Shown one piece after another: positions 26,336 through 39,634 of a stretch of DNA of 64,000 nucleotides. Within the stretch, counting starts at the first letter, position 1, and each line of letters begins with the position of its first letter. The stretch spans positions 58,552-122,551 of the forward strand of contig JAQGBZ010000186.1 of the NCBI GenBank assembly GCA_034687125.1, written 5' to 3'. The notes beneath the pieces are model-generated. The model was not told the origin of the DNA. It ran no database searches and was given only the letters and a program-made list of their open reading frames with translations. Source of the DNA: Neelides folsomi. Taxonomy: Eukaryota > Arthropoda > Collembola > Neelipleona > Neelidae. Position numbers and translations under genes: made by a program.

Positions 26336-26629
26336 TTAGAAATATTTTTTGTAAGTTCCAAGATAAGCATTGCAAGAAGGACATGTATGTTGGACTTGTT
26401 TGCAATCCTTCATGCAAAAAGGAATACAACAGCATCCGAACAAACAACCCAAAGAAGAAAGTACGACACAAGAAGTGTAAGCTGCCGCACTCGGAGACGC
26501 TTCAGTCGCCGTTGACACGAGATTCTGACAACTTGGACAGGTCAAATTAACTCCCGATGGACCGAAGGGTGGTAAAATTGGAATGACAGGTGTCGAACTC
26601 ACTACAATCATATTCATTTCTTTCGACAT
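26336..26629 (-). CDS. LITAF-domain (LPS-induced TNF factor-like/CDIP) membrane protein
   Basis: A single-exon gene of 97 residues. The N-terminal 30 residues are short and proline-containing (TPVIPILPPFGPSG), followed by the complete LITAF domain: a CPSC half-site (LTCPSCQNLV), a hydrophobic and cysteine-rich stretch (residues about 49-70, ending CLFGCCCIPFC), then KDCKQVQHTCPSCNAYLG. The two CPxC knuckles bind zinc together, and the hydrophobic part dips into the cytosolic leaflet of endosome or lysosome membranes. Family members act in endosomal sorting. The size is typical of the short arthropod members. No intron or frameshift is seen. The ATG at 26629 is preferred because it gives the usual short head; an internal ATG five codons later is possible. 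Confidence 0.92.
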   Translation of the reverse strand: MSKEMNMIVVSSTPVIPILPPFGPSGVNLTCPSCQNLVSTATEASPSAAAYTSCVVLSSLGCLFGCCCIPFCMKDCKQVQHTCPSCNAYLGTYKKYF

Positions 26630-29507
26630 TATTAATACACAATGTTCTTGTATTACAAAAATAAGAGATAATATTTTCCAATTAAGTAATAAATTTTTTA
26701 CTATTTTTATTCATCCCGCCTTCTGTCCAATCTGCCATTGTAGTTTTTAAATAGAGCTTTTTGGGCTAAAAATTTATCTTAAAATTTGTAATTATCAATA
26801 TTTTATAAATAAAGTACTTTGCTTTTGTATTTTTGATATAAGTTAAATCTCACTCTGTAGATGATTTAAAACGTAATATTTTTAAGAATCGTCTAAAAAA
26901 TATTCCAAGCTGATAATTTTATCGTGTCACTTCGATGGTCAAGACTGAAAGACCTTGTAAATATAAAATACGTGTCGATTTGACTGATCGAACTATTTGT
27001 TTGGCAAATGGAAAAACTACCAGACCCTCAAACTTTCTTCGACACGAAAGCAAACGAACAAATTAAAGGTTACCTATATGACCAGCTTGTCTAATACTAC
27101 GGTATACGGTGGCATAACTTGTATAGTGTATTTAGTATTAATACTAATTTATATGTATGCATATATGCATATGCATTATATAATAATAAAAAATAAAAAA
27201 TAAACCTAATAATTTTAAATATTCATATATCTTGTTAAATTACTTACACAAACACAATTCTATACTTGCATGCATGTTTAGTGGTTCATAATTCATTCAA
27301 CATAAATGTTCTATCAGTCGTAATAACTACATAAAGCTTCAAAAAATTCACTTGTAGCCAACCACTACAAATTGGTCATTTAAATTTTATAAGAGCATTA
27401 AGATTCCATTATTATTGATTAACATGAAGCTCAACAAACCATATACAAATACCCATACCAATTTGTTCAAAAGTTATAGAAAATTCCGTCAATTAAGTTA
27501 CATAAATGGATACTTTTAATACGAATGAGACTTTAATGGTAAGGTGGTATAAGAAATTAGAAATAGGAACTCACATTCAGACAAATGAATCTAATAAACT
27601 AATATTCCAAATGTTATTGATTTCTTTTTGGAATTTTCACAAAACTGCATCAAAGAGAAACATTTTTGTAGTTAAATGCACAATGCAGACTCCAAGGACA
27701 TTTCATGTTAGACATTGGACACATTTAGAGTACATGATTATCATGCGAACAATGAAGTTTGTTAAAGAAGAGAGAACTATCTCGAAACTCTTTTTCTTTT
27801 TACACAATCCTATCATAACACCTAACTTAACTTTTGATAAAATTAAAAATCAAATATGTTTGACATTGAAATAATGATTGATAAACAGGGAAGTGTTAAT
27901 TATAATCACATAATTTGATTGTTCCCTTAAAAGTGTGATGTCTCTTCAATGAAATAAATATATCAGTAATTTGGCAATTCACACATCATTCAATCTAGTA
28001 AATATCGTAATATGCACCCATATATTAATTCTACTATAACCTTATAATTTGAAATATAACAGTTAGATTTGTTTCACTTCATTTTTACTCATATTTTATT
28101 GTTCACTATGGGATGCTTTCATTAAAAGACAAGTGATTAACTACAATGCCAATATAACAATGTGCAAATTCCCCAATGACAGTATTAGTTTATATAAATT
28201 GAAAACTATTTTTATTAATGATTTCAGCTTGACCTTCTACCTACTTCGTTACATACAATACAAGCATATTAAATTAATAGATAGTAATGTGTAGTACATT
28301 GTATTTTGTATTCTTATGTCATGTATTACTTTCATGAATGCTCAATAAAAATTCATTATATAAATATTTTTTATTTTGCGTCAATGAATCAATCCATTCA
28401 CGTAAAATAATCAAATCTTAAATCTCATGCATAAGTACCATAGGTCTTATTTTATTCATCGCACGCCACGACTTTGACTATACTATAACAATGCCAAATC
28501 AAAAAGTATTTATGTAAATTAGGTTTTTATTTAATTCCAATTATTTGCTCAAATCGTATGTCTCATCAGCTCAGTCAGCTTCAAAAGATAAACAACATTT
28601 GGAAACAATTAAGTGTCACTACTGCGATTCTTCAGCTGTGCTACGTAACAAATTAAATCAAATGCATACAATCTCAATATATTTAACAAGTTTCTGTCCA
28701 TACCCACCAAGTCTCACATTAAAAATGTTATGCTCTCTTCTGGATAGTGAAATGAAATACATAAAATACGTACATTGGTACCAATGTGATAATGAGTAGT
28801 GGAATAGGGATAGGAATAGATGAACAACTGTTTGTGTGAAATACTGTATGGATCATTGGGTGATGCAAGTGAAGCATAATGATGATTATTCATAGAATTA
28901 ATTTGTATGTATTCAAGTGGGTTCGCAGTTGAGCTACCTGTGCAAGAACAGAATGCTAAGCAAATGAAAAACCAAAATCTCCAACAAACATCATTCATTT
29001 TTTTATTTAGCAGCTATAGAAAGTGGGACGCTGAGTTAGCTTCCGCTTCAATTCATGAAAAGAATTATTTTGGATCGTAAAGTAATTGCGTTGACTGTCG
29101 GTGGAGAATAAAAGAAGCGGAAACGAAATGAGCTCTTTAATGGAGCTTGGATAACTTGTGTGGATCAGTTTGAACTTACCAATTGCTAATTTAAGTGTGG
29201 CTAATAAATACAATTTTAGTTGTAAATTGAATATTGAAAGTGTCAGTTGGTGGACTCCGATTAAAAGTGTTAACTTGTGATAGAAGTTAGATTAACAATA
29301 TAGTAGGATAAAATAATCATCAATTGATTCAAGTGAGTTGAGCTGTCAAATACCAAAAAGAATTCTCCTATCTTATTCTCCTATCACTGCCTCATGAAAC
29401 TCAAGTTTATGCATAAGCAGGGGTTCCACGTTGAGAGCTACGCTGCTCTTCCAACAATTGAATTCCTTTAACATAAATATATTTTCTCAAAATTTTTAAA
29501 AGTGAGA
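26630..29507. other. Intergenic, AT-rich
   Basis: No recognised gene. It contains a 122-codon plus-strand ORF (27506-27874) with no family resemblance and a 94-codon minus-strand ORF with a signal-peptide-like start (28714-28998, listed separately). Confidence 0.45.
28714..28998 (-). CDS. Possible small secreted protein or first exon, not recognised
   Basis: The 94-residue ORF begins with a hydrophobic, signal-peptide-like head (WRFWFFICLAFCSCTGSSTA). The ATG follows a run of A, a favourable start context. The rest is rich in Tyr, His and Ser and resembles nothing I know. A good donor (ACAG then GTAGCT) lies inside the ORF just after the hydrophobic head, so this may instead be exon 1 of a spliced secreted peptide. 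Chance cannot be ruled out in DNA this AT-rich. Confidence 0.2.
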   Translation of the reverse strand: MNDVCWRFWFFICLAFCSCTGSSTANPLEYIQINSMNNHHYASLASPNDPYSISHKQLFIYSYPYSTTHYHIGTNVRILCISFHYPEESITFLM

Positions 29508-32500
29508 ATGGGGTCGGATAATGCAGCGTTTGAACTGAACGAGCCCTTTACTCAACCGGTAATTAATTAAATATTATATATTTTTTAAAGTATTTCATTA
29601 GTTATATTCTAAGAGTGAGTAGTAAAGAATTCAATTTTAATTTAACCTCAATTCGAACTTCATTACATGTAAATTTCAATGCATTACAATAAATACAATG
29701 TAAGGTGAAAAATGGAAATCTATCAGTCACTCGATTTCAAAAAGAAACGATAACATAATATATTTATTCTCTGTATATTTATTTACATACGGAGTTAAAA
29801 TATCAATGTAGGTCAATAAAATATTGAGTTATCTCATGAAGGAAAATATTTTCGTAAATTATTGGCAAGTTTAATCATTTTAATGGAAATTTACCGCGTT
29901 TCAAAAATCTCCCCCAGTATACACAACGTTAGTTTACTTTTTCCCAACTAGCAATAAGATATATAAATAGCCTATTAATTTCAAAAATATTTAATGGGAA
30001 TTTTTCAAATATTTTAAAAACAAATATTTTACTTTTTTTCAGAAAAACCTTTATAGAAATCAAAAACAAGAAATAATTGACGATGAAGATGATACACTCG
30101 ACGGGAATGATAATTTATTAGGGCGGTTAATTTTAAAAGTCCGAACCTTCATTATAAACTTAATTATCGAACATAATTCCAAATTAAAAATTATTTTTAT
30201 AATTGCCCTCATCGGATTATACTTTGGATATTTAATAACAGCAATTGCATACAACGCTCGAAATGATATCCCACTCGACTCTTGTGACGGACTCGGACTT
30301 TTAATAATCCTCACAGCTATTGCTCTATGGGGAGTTTTTTATTACGTTGTTCTCAAAGGATATTTCGGTGATAGTATTCAGGCTGGATGGAAGCCGATAC
30401 AGAAAGTTCTTGGGCCAATATTTGGGAACTCAATAGTGCAGATTTGTATTGTGCTCGGAGTTCTCGCCGCTGTGGTGGGATTTCTCGTGTGGGACGCTTG
30501 GGATCAAAAAGGAAGATTGCGTTCGGCTCTTGGAGTTGTTTTCCTTCTACTTTTTGGTCTCATTGTGTCCAAATATCCCGGATATATTCGATGGAGAACT
30601 GTCATTTTTGGAATTCTTTTTCAATTTCTCTTCGGGCTCGCCATTTTGAGATGGGAAGGAGGACGAAATGTTTTTAATTGTATTAGTGGAAAGGTAAACG
30701 TTTTTTCTGTACTTGATTCCATATATAACTTATAAAAAATTCAAAAGTATTCAAATATAAGAAATATACTAAATAGTATTATTGTAAGGCGTCTTTTTGG
30801 CACTAGTTAGTTCATTAGTTGTAATTTTTACCACTACCTGTTATTATTAGTATTAAAACATTTTTTAAAATCATTGATTGTTTTGATTTTCAGGTGAAAA
30901 CCTTTCTCGACTTTACGGATGTTGGATCAGAATTTATTTACGGATATTTGGCCAAAGGATTAACAATTGACGATAAAGTTGTAGAAGGATCGATCTTCGT
31001 CTTTAAGGTATATTAAAATCATAACTGGCTAATATTTTTATTATATGAAGTTTGACTTTGTAAAAAATAACACGTGCTTAATTTGATTTTAAGGCTCTTT
31101 CCGTTATTTACTTCTTTAGTTTTGTTATAAGCATGTTGTTCCACTTTGGAATCATGCAATGGGTTTGCATCAAAATTGGATGGGTACTTCAAGTAAGGCG
31201 TTTATTTATTTTATACTACTATTAAATTAATACAGATATATTACATATTCCCAAAATGAATATTGAATACCTTAATGTACTAATATTCTAATTACAAATA
31301 ATCTTGAATTTATCGTAAAGATCAGTCTTGGAACAACAGCTGCTGAATCAATGACAGCTGCTGCGAATATTTTTGTTGGTCAAGTAAGGAACTGAACAAA
31401 TTATGTAGATGAAACGTTATTTTTTTCGTATTTCTGGATATATGATCTTTTTTTCAGTAATACAATAATATTTGCATTTAATAAATTGTTCTCTCTAAAT
31501 ATTTAAGACAGAAGCTCCTATATTGATCAAGCCATATATGAAAGATATGACAAAATCTGAGCTCCATGCAATTATGACATCTGGATTTGCTACAATTGCA
31601 GGTAATAAAAAGTTTACATCCTTTTCTTTAATAACTGGAAAATTAAAATAATGATTTTTTTATTTTTCAAAGGAAGTGTAATGGGAGCATACATCACATT
31701 CGGGATTGATCCAGCTTATTTACTCTCAGCTTCTGTTATGGCCGCTCCGGCGTCTCTCGCTATGTCAAAGCTCCTTTATCCAGAAACGAAAAGATCACGA
31801 ACAACTTCTCAAGCACTCGAATCAAATAAACTTGAAAAGTCATTTATTTTATTTTTATTAATTCGTTACTTTAATTTTCAATAATAATTGGTTTATATAT
31901 TGGGTTATCAATCTTGTCCAATATAATTTCAGCATTTTCTTAATAAATAAATAATTTTTAAACAGAACTGGAAGTAATGCATTGGATGCTGCAAGTCAAG
32001 GAGCAACTCAAGCTGGAGTTCTAATTGGAAACATTGTTGCTAATATTATTGCCTTTATGGCCATGGTCGCTTTTTTGAATGCCGTCATCGGATGGCTCGG
32101 AGGACTCGTAGGTTTAGAGGATTTTACATTTGAGGTTGAAAATTTTAATTTATTATTACATTTAAAATTTAAATAGCTTTAAATAATGGAAAATTTATAT
32201 TTTTGTTGCGCAGTTCATTTTAAGTAAAGTGTTCATTCCATTTGCATGGATTATTGGAATTGATAACGAAGAAATTGAAAAAGTTGGTTTATTACTTGGA
32301 CTTAAAACAGTTGTTAATGAATTCGTGGCATATGAAAAACTTATTGAAATGCGAGGCCTAAATGAATTATCAGTAAGCTAAGCGTTTTTGTAATTATACA
32401 AAATAAATCTTCTTCAATATTGCACCATACGATGGATATAAAATGATATTTAAATACGAAATGTTTTTAAAGCCGAGAAGTATAGCCATTTCCACCTACG

Positions 32501-32763
32501 CACTATGCAGTTTTGCAAATTTATCTTCAATTGGAATTCAGCTCGGAGGACTTGGAAGTTTAGCACCAGAAAGGAGAGCTCATTTGGCACAAACAATCGT
32601 TAGAGCTTTAGTGGCTGGAACGATGACTGGACTTTTGAATGCTTGCATTGCTGGGACTCTTTTATCTGAAATTGGATATAAAGAATGGATTGAATCAGGA
32701 GGAGGGATGCCACCAATAACAGATTCATATAATACAACCACAGCGCTTTACGCTGAATTATGA
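29508..32763 (+). CDS. SLC28: Concentrative nucleoside transporter (SLC28/CNT family)
   Basis: Ten exons (29508-29558, 30043-30693, 30894-31007, 31094-31192, 31321-31383, 31508-31601, 31673-31838, 31966-32134, 32214-32372, 32473-32763) join without a phase error into 618 residues, close to animal CNT length. CNTs use the sodium (or proton) gradient to import nucleosides across the plasma membrane. Signature motifs are present: [20 protein letters not shown] (about residues 310-329), [18 protein letters not shown], and NEFVAYEKL (from about 504), which contain the acidic residues that bind sodium and ribose in known CNT structures. The N-terminal 80 residues are acidic and cytosolic, as usual, followed by hydrophobic segments. 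It is the only gene in the 20-48 kb block on the plus strand. Nucleoside selectivity and ion coupling cannot be told from sequence alone. Confidence 0.95.
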
Positions 32764-34521
32764 TGAAATTGGTTGTTGTTTTATTACACGACTACTATAT
32801 TTTGTTTAAAACAATATCGCAATATTTACCCAATCAATTTTAATATATTATTATGACTCGTGATAATTATAGAGCTATTATATTTTTACAAGTTTATAAA
32901 ATATTTTTGTGTTCAATGGTCTTATACTATTTTAACTATAAATGGAATAATTAAATTGAATAAATATTTTTGTGTATAACAATTCATTTAGCATAAAACT
33001 TGAGAATGTATTATTCATAATGCGAATTTAATTAAGTGTGTAATTATGTGTAATAAACCTTGTCTAATACATTAAAAAATATAACTTGGCATATTTTGTA
33101 ATAACAAGTTAATTTTATTTAAATTGTTGAATATTGGTTTATTTGAATTCAATAGAAAAATTCCTATCTCCCTAAAATATCAAAAGTTAATTGAGGTTTA
33201 TTCAAATACCTATTTCCTATTAATATAGCATTAAAAATTATTATTTCACTCTAGTCTAGAATGAAAACTTCTAATGGAAAGTCATTTTTATTAGAATTCT
33301 ACAATGATAATAAAGATAAAAATTTTCTTTGATATTTATTAACATACCTTTATAAAAATATAATAAATTGACTTCTTAAATTAAGAAATCGTGTTTATTA
33401 TTTATGATAATATTTTTATTTTCTTTATTGTTCCACAGCATTATAAATTAAATAAAGTTAGATTATGATTTAATGCAAAAATAGTTGGAATTAGGATAAT
33501 AAAACTTTTATTTTATTATTCTTTGTCATTTATTTTAATACATTGCGAATAGTTCATATAAGTTAAGATTGAGGAAAGTCCTCGATTAGTCATTATCTTT
33601 AAAGAACATGTAATATTGCATTTTGAGCGCTTTTTCTAATTTTAATAAATGACAAGACAAAATTTTGATCAAAAAGTAACTTCATTTAACAATTGACTAA
33701 AGACTTCAAAAAATTGTACTTAAAACAATTAACAATCGAAATTTCCTATTTGGTATTTGATCAATTCTTAAATTCTTACACAACACTGTGCATTAGATTG
33801 CAACAAATGTGCTTATCTTTACTCAAACCTTAAATAAAAATAAATATTAACAATGCTTTAACTAAATCAATCATAATTTATTAAGTTTAATAATTAAATT
33901 AAAATAGGTAAATTTCAAATTAACATTTAAAAAACCTGACTGTCATTTGGCTCAAAAATTCTTTGGCAAATTTTAAGTAAAAGTGATAAAAGAAAAGAAG
34001 CATAAAATTAAAAGTTCCACAATAAAAATTATTTCTCATATTTGAACGACTATAAAATTATTACATGTAAATTCTTAAAAATAACATAATTGCAATTCGC
34101 CAACAAAAATATCTTTAAAATTTAAACTACTATTAGAATAATTAGCATTTCACAAGACAAGAAGTTTAAATAACACGATTTGCAATATTAATAAGTTATT
34201 ATAATAAACAGCCAAACTTTAATCTAACAATACATCATATTTGAACCCGTATTTAAATATGGATTATTATATGGATTATCTATCTTTCAAGTCATGCTTA
34301 ATTAGAATAAGTTAAATGTAAAATTGGCTAGAATACTTGTTGAAATTAACAAAATTCGCGTAATTATTATACAACTATCATAATATAATTTGAAATATCT
34401 TAATAATGTCAAATAACAATCATTACATAATTAAGGCAATTTTACTATTAAAATTAATCAAGAACATTGTTGCTCACAGGCATTTGCCATTGAACTATTT
34501 AAGCCCAAAGCACCTTTTTGT
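32764..34521. other. Intergenic between the convergent SLC28 and ERMP1 genes
   Basis: Strongly AT-rich 3' flanks of two genes that face each other. A polyadenylation signal for the SLC28 gene is proposed inside it. Nothing else is recognised. Confidence 0.5.
32959..32964 (+). terminator. Candidate polyadenylation signal of the SLC28 gene
   Basis: The first AATAAA after the stop codon, about 195 bases downstream. In DNA this AT-rich the hexamer also occurs by chance. Confidence 0.3.
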
Positions 34522-37500
34522 TCAATGAATAATATAAGTGTTTGTGACCGAAGACCAAGCGAGCGTGTAGGCCCATTTAGGAAACTTGGCTGCAAAAGTG
34601 TCAAGGCTCTTTGAATTGTAGCCTTGAAGGAAGAAAGTTGAATAAAGAACTTCCAATGCTGGGCCATCGTCTTCACCATCCCGTTTCCGAACTAGGTCAA
34701 GGGTGAATTCAAATCTCTGGAAGTCAATGCCTCTTCCGTGGTAGATGAAGAAAATTGGGCGTCCTTTGTGTTCCATTTCAGTTGCAGGAATTCCATCTTT
34801 GAGGGAAGATTTGACAAGCTCCCAATTAAGGCCAGGTGAAAGGACAATGGTCATGTGATCTGGACCAATAAATGAAAGAGTCAATCGTCGACGAGATTGG
34901 CTTATAAATGTATCTTCGGTAATATCCAATTTCACACGGGATTTCAATTCAGGGCTTAAGCCTTCCTTAGTTGGAACCCATTGAGTCCGTCTAAAAACAA
35001 AAATAAATATTGTTGATGCCAAAATTTTATAATCAGTTCTGATTTAAGTGCGTATACCTAGTTTTAAAATCAATTGAAATTAAATTTTGTATTGGTGCAT
35101 ACTTCACTCTCTTTGCAACAGGAAAGTAAAATGGAAGGCGGCAGTAAACATGTTCACATTCATCTGTCACAAGTTCAACTCGATCTTTCAATTCATGAAT
35201 TTCCTCTTCAAACCTCGACATGAATTTGGGAATATTTGGATCCAAATTGAAGAACCAATATCCCGAATCGGTCGTTGAAGGCCCAGAAGGACCATTTAGA
35301 AACATGCTCCTGTCAACTTCAACCAGGTGAATCCGCATTGGAGTCATTTCCCCATAAGGCACCCGTCCCACAAAAATGAAGATAAAGACAACAACAAAGG
35401 CGACAATTATAGCAGAAAACTTCAAGAACTCCTTTTTAAAGAATAAAAATATTGGGACAATGCCGGTAAAGGCTGGAACGGTCAAGATAAAGGCAGTTAA
35501 AAATCCAACAAACAGATTTGGATTCACTTCCGTTCCCGATCTCCCCATTATCGGAACAAAAGTGTCGGTCGTGATTGAAGAAAGATAAATGGAAAGTGTG
35601 AAGGGAAAAGCCTCTCCAATGAGCAGATAAAACAAAAGCCGTCTTTGGAATTCTGAAAATTAAATAAATGATTCAAATGATTAATACTCGTAATAATTTT
35701 ACATGTACCATAGAGTACAAAGCTTACTTGTTATAACCTTATTAGTGAATGATGTTATTTAACTTATTGTTAATAAAATCATTTATTTATTTATTAATTC
35801 ACCTCTGAAGAAAATCCTCGCAGCGTACCAACCAACAATTCCGAATCCAATGTTAATCATAAGGACAAAGACAATCCTCGTAAAAAAGGTAGTAATGAGG
35901 AGGATGAGAGCGAGAGTGGTTTTGCTCGCCATCCAACACATGTCTTCTTTTTTGAGTAAAAGCCCAAATGTTGAGATTTGACCCATCAAACAAGGAATCC
36001 CAAAAATGAGATAAACTGAGCTCGGGTAAGAGAAGAATGGCATTGCAAAGCCAAGGACATTAAAGAAAGCTCCAACCAAGACTGAAGAAAGAATTCCAAC
36101 TGCCCAAGCCAATGCCACAATTCCAACGTTCTTCAAAATTAAAAAGATATTTCCATCGGCTGTAATAAAAATAATTAAATTATTATATTAGAATTTTACT
36201 TGTAATTATTAGATCCATAAACAGCAAATTACATAATATCTAGTTAAATATACATAATTCATAATAGTAACTATATTACCTTCTTGGTAAGCAATAATAA
36301 GTGTGACAATTGCAACGATCAAGTTGATAATATGACCAGTAGTTTCGGAATAAGCTACCATCGTGAATCCAAATACGTCAAAGAAAATCATATTCCGATT
36401 ATCGGATTTCAACTCTTCGTCAAATTTAAGATTCCCCATAGTTGTGATAAGATGAAGAACGTTGTCCCCAACATGTTGTATGCTTCCAGCAGTAATTTGA
36501 TCAACTTTATCATGTTTCGTATGATAAACAAATCCGTTTTTAATGAAGGCCATGTCAAGTCCCGGGATTTGAGCAAAATCTCTAAATATTCTGAAATCAG
36601 TGTCAGACGGAATTAATCCCCTTTGGAAAACTTCTTCTCCAACAGCACTTCCAAATGGATGAGGAGCTGTTGCATAAACGCTCGAGACAATCCAACCATT
36701 GCCTGGTCCTGTTTGAAATAAAACTTCGCGACCGCCAGCTCCAGCTGCTTCAAGATTCACAAATGCCTTTAACCCCTTTGCCCATTTGTGTCCAAGAACA
36801 TCCGATCCTTCGGTCCGCCCTTTGAGAAAGGCATGGGCTCCTTGCAACCCATTTTCCTCGGCTCCATTAAAAAGAAATACAATTGGATTCATCAACGGAA
36901 CCTTTTGAGCTGCCAAAATTCTTAAAGCTTCGATCATCACGGCACAATTGACCATATTGTCACTCCCACCAGGACTTCCAGGAACGGAGTCAAAATGGCA
37001 ATTGACGAGAATCGAGTCGAACGTTGTGTTTCTTGAACCTTCAAGTCTTGCTATTACATTTGGCACCTAAAATTTTTACGAAATGATTAAAAATAATCAT
37101 AGAGATTTACAAAACCTACATGTTTCAAAATAAAATTTAATTAATTCAAGTTCTAGTTTTTAATTACATTGGCGTAAGATGAAGTGAGCCCATCTTGAAA
37201 ATGCATTGAAAATGCTCCACTTGATTTTTGTATCTCAATATCCAATTTCTGCTCAGTTGCTGCCGTCCTCTTGATTTCATTTAAAAGCCTCATGAGACTG
37301 TCGACAGTCAAAACATCGTTTTCGTGACTTCCGCAAGTTCTCGGTCCGACACCCGTGAGGAGAATGAGATCATTTCTTGCACGTTCTTCGATAAATCTGT
37401 AAATATTTGTTAAATGTTAATTTAATTGATTACTGAATAACAGAATTGCATTTTCTAAAAATACTATTTACTTTAAAATATTATTTAAATTACTACATAA

Positions 37501-37826
37501 TCCATGTTTTAATATCAGTTGAACCGGTTGAACGCTCTCTTTACTATTTAAATATATTTGATTTAAATAACAAATTACGTGTTTGGATTGAGCGAGATGT
37601 CCGCAGCTGTTAAAGGTCTCGGCAACCTTTGTCCAATGTACCATACGAAACAGAAAGAGGCCAAAATGAAAACGACAGTGATGACAAGACAGAACTGTTG
37701 AGAAAACAAATTTTCCTGTCCTTTCTTTTCTTTTGAGCGGTATGTGTAGGAACCGGAAATGTCAGTTGGTAAAAAGTCATTTTGTTCCTCACTAGACTTA
37801 TTTCCCTTTCGCAATCTCGCTTCCAT
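34522..37826 (-). CDS. ERMP1: Endoplasmic reticulum metallopeptidase 1 (M28 family)
   Basis: Six exons (37579-37826, 37168-37396, 36280-37066, 35803-36159, 35058-35652, 34522-34990) join in phase to a complete protein of 894 residues, close to the human length of about 900. A single N-terminal membrane anchor (about residues 45-65) is followed by the luminal zinc-peptidase domain. Expected ligands and catalytic residues are in place: H183 (NCHFDSV), D195 (GGSDN), E229-E230 (FNGAEENG), E265 (VNLEAAG) and H341 (YHTKHD). Several C-terminal hydrophobic segments and a luminal tail complete the family layout. The enzyme is a membrane peptidase of the ER; in rat it is required for normal ovarian follicle organisation. 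The second Asp of the human GASDD motif is Asn here, as in many other active M28 enzymes, so activity is likely kept. Confidence 0.95.
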
Positions 37827-38850
37827 AGTGCTAATAAATTCACAATATTTAAATAGAAAACAAAAGTGCGGCTACTCGTAGATTGGCATTGAGACTCTTT
37901 GGACCTTTGTTTTAGAGACGACTGTGATATTGTTAGTTATTTGCTCCAACACGAATTAACATTCTATGATTAATATTTGAGTTCTTCTACCCTTATATTG
38001 AATTTATTGTTAAATCGATTATCAACTTAAAAGTTTAGTATACTGATAATACAATGTGATAATACTTATAAGAGAAAATATCGGTTGATAAAAAAGTTAA
38101 AATGGAAGTAACTCGTTTCCAAAACTAAAGTCTTATAAAGCTGATTGGAATTGCGAGAATTGTTTGGTTATTTATATTAAATGATGAAATCAATTGGTTA
38201 TTGTTCAATATCAGTATTAAAAGTAAAGGTTTAACTTAAACCGTTTAAGAATTAAGGGCGAGTAAATGGAAGGAAAAAAGAGGAGTTGAAAGTTTAAATG
38301 CTCAAGAGAGAATGAGAAATAAGAAAACTGAGAAAAGCAATAGACCGGATTTCCAAAATTCCCACATTTGTTGAAATAGACAGAATAATCTTTAGTTTCT
38401 TATTTCTCTTACCAATGCAATGTCTCAAAATCCAATAATATCAATTCTCATTAACTCATTTATATTGTCACTGTCACATCCTCTCACAATTATCAAGTCT
38501 TTGTTATTCATTGTCACAAGTGTTTTATTGTCCTACATTTTAAATAATGAGTCTACCAAATAATGCTTTAATAAGCTTATCAAAATATGAACCTCTATAC
38601 TTATATATCAAATGAATAGATTCTTTGTGTTTCTTGTCAAATTATACATTGCAATTTTCCAATATGATAAGAAATAAGAGATTTAGTTTTAAAATAATAT
38701 TATTTGTGATATTATTTATTAATTAACAAGTTCAATGTTTATCCAACTTCTTTAACAAAATTGAAAGACCAACCATTTTATTAAAATTCTAAATTATAAT
38801 TTTATGAAAATTCGTCTCTGGTACATTTAAAATTTTACGCATCTACATAT
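37827..38850. other. Intergenic, 5' flank of ERMP1
   Basis: AT-rich DNA upstream of ERMP1. No coding sequence or recognisable promoter element stands out. Confidence 0.45.
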
Positions 38851-39013
38851 TCTCGGTCCAAGAACGAGCTGAACTTCGCGGGTGCCATTTTAAAAAATTT
38901 ATTTAGTTAGTTTGCTGTAGTGATTGCTGTAGCGAATACATCACTAAAGCAAACTAAATAAATAAATTTTTTAAAATAGCACCCGCGAAGTCCAGCTCGT
39001 TCGTGGACAGAGA
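38851..39013. repeat. Long imperfect palindrome (hairpin-type MITE)
   Basis: The two halves are inverted copies of about 75-80 bases with a few mismatches, for example GAACGAGCTGAACTTCGCGG on the left against the complement of CCGCGAAGTCCAGCTCGTTC on the right, with almost no spacer. It would fold into one long hairpin. Both flanks are ATAT-rich, consistent with a TA duplication. It has no coding capacity and is probably a foldback MITE of unknown superfamily. Confidence 0.7.
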
Positions 39014-39021
39014 ATATATAC

Positions 39022-39272
39022 AGGGTAGCCCTTAAGTAAAGCAACATCCTTAAAAATATTATAACTTTTTAATATTTGACTCTTGCGAAGCTGCAGAGGG
39101 TAGGTTGAGGCGATGCATTGAAGTTAATGGAGGTCATACCAATTAAAGTTTACGTACTCATTATTAGATGCACTAATTGTATGTACAGTATGCTAATTGC
39201 AGGAAAAATTGATTAATAAATAAAGATCATACGATTGATTGAATCATGTTGCGTTACTTAAGGGCTACCCTG
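39022..39272. mobile_element. Small mariner-type MITE (251 bp)
   Basis: The ends are inverted repeats of about 27 bases: CAGGGTAGCCCTTAAGTAA at the left, and its complement at the right. One mismatch is seen in the next few bases. TA flanks both ends (39020-39021 and 39273-39274), the Tc1/mariner target duplication. There is no ORF. The left end lies only nine bases from the neighbouring palindrome. Confidence 0.82.
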
Positions 39273-39634
39273 TACATGATAAATACAATTTTGTAAATGA
39301 AATAATTTTTATATTTGTTCAAAATAATTTATATTTTAATGGATAAAATATTAACTTGAAATTGGGCTGATTCTGGGATGTGGCAAAAAATTAATTAATA
39401 TAAAAATTAAAAATATCATTTAAACATTTACTCTAAACCATTTATTTCAATCAATTTTTAAAGCTTTTTTTATATTTTAGATTAGATAATTACTCATAAG
39501 CTAACAGCACACATTTAAATAATATAAATTAAATACAACACATTAACAATAAATAAGAAACTCTTCCATACAGTTTCATACGTTTGGCATAAAGTCATAT
39601 AACCTGTAAATTGTTATTGAAGAACAAATTATTC

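Noticed and set aside
27506-27874. 122-codon plus-strand ORF
   Set aside because: The amino-acid make-up (Lys, Ile, Asn, Phe) is what AT-rich DNA gives by chance; no motif is seen.
28545-28799. Plus-strand ORF with CHYC followed by a His, zinc-finger-like
   Set aside because: The spacing to the first His is off by one and there is no second His in place; it also overlaps the antisense signal-peptide ORF.
36163-36237. Extension of the ERMP1 frame past the donor at 36280 to a stop near 36209
   Set aside because: The GTAATA donor at 36279 joins in phase to the next exon and restores the family sequence, so the extension is intron.
36284-36616. 110-codon plus-strand ORF
   Set aside because: It is the antisense shadow of the ERMP1 peptidase exon.
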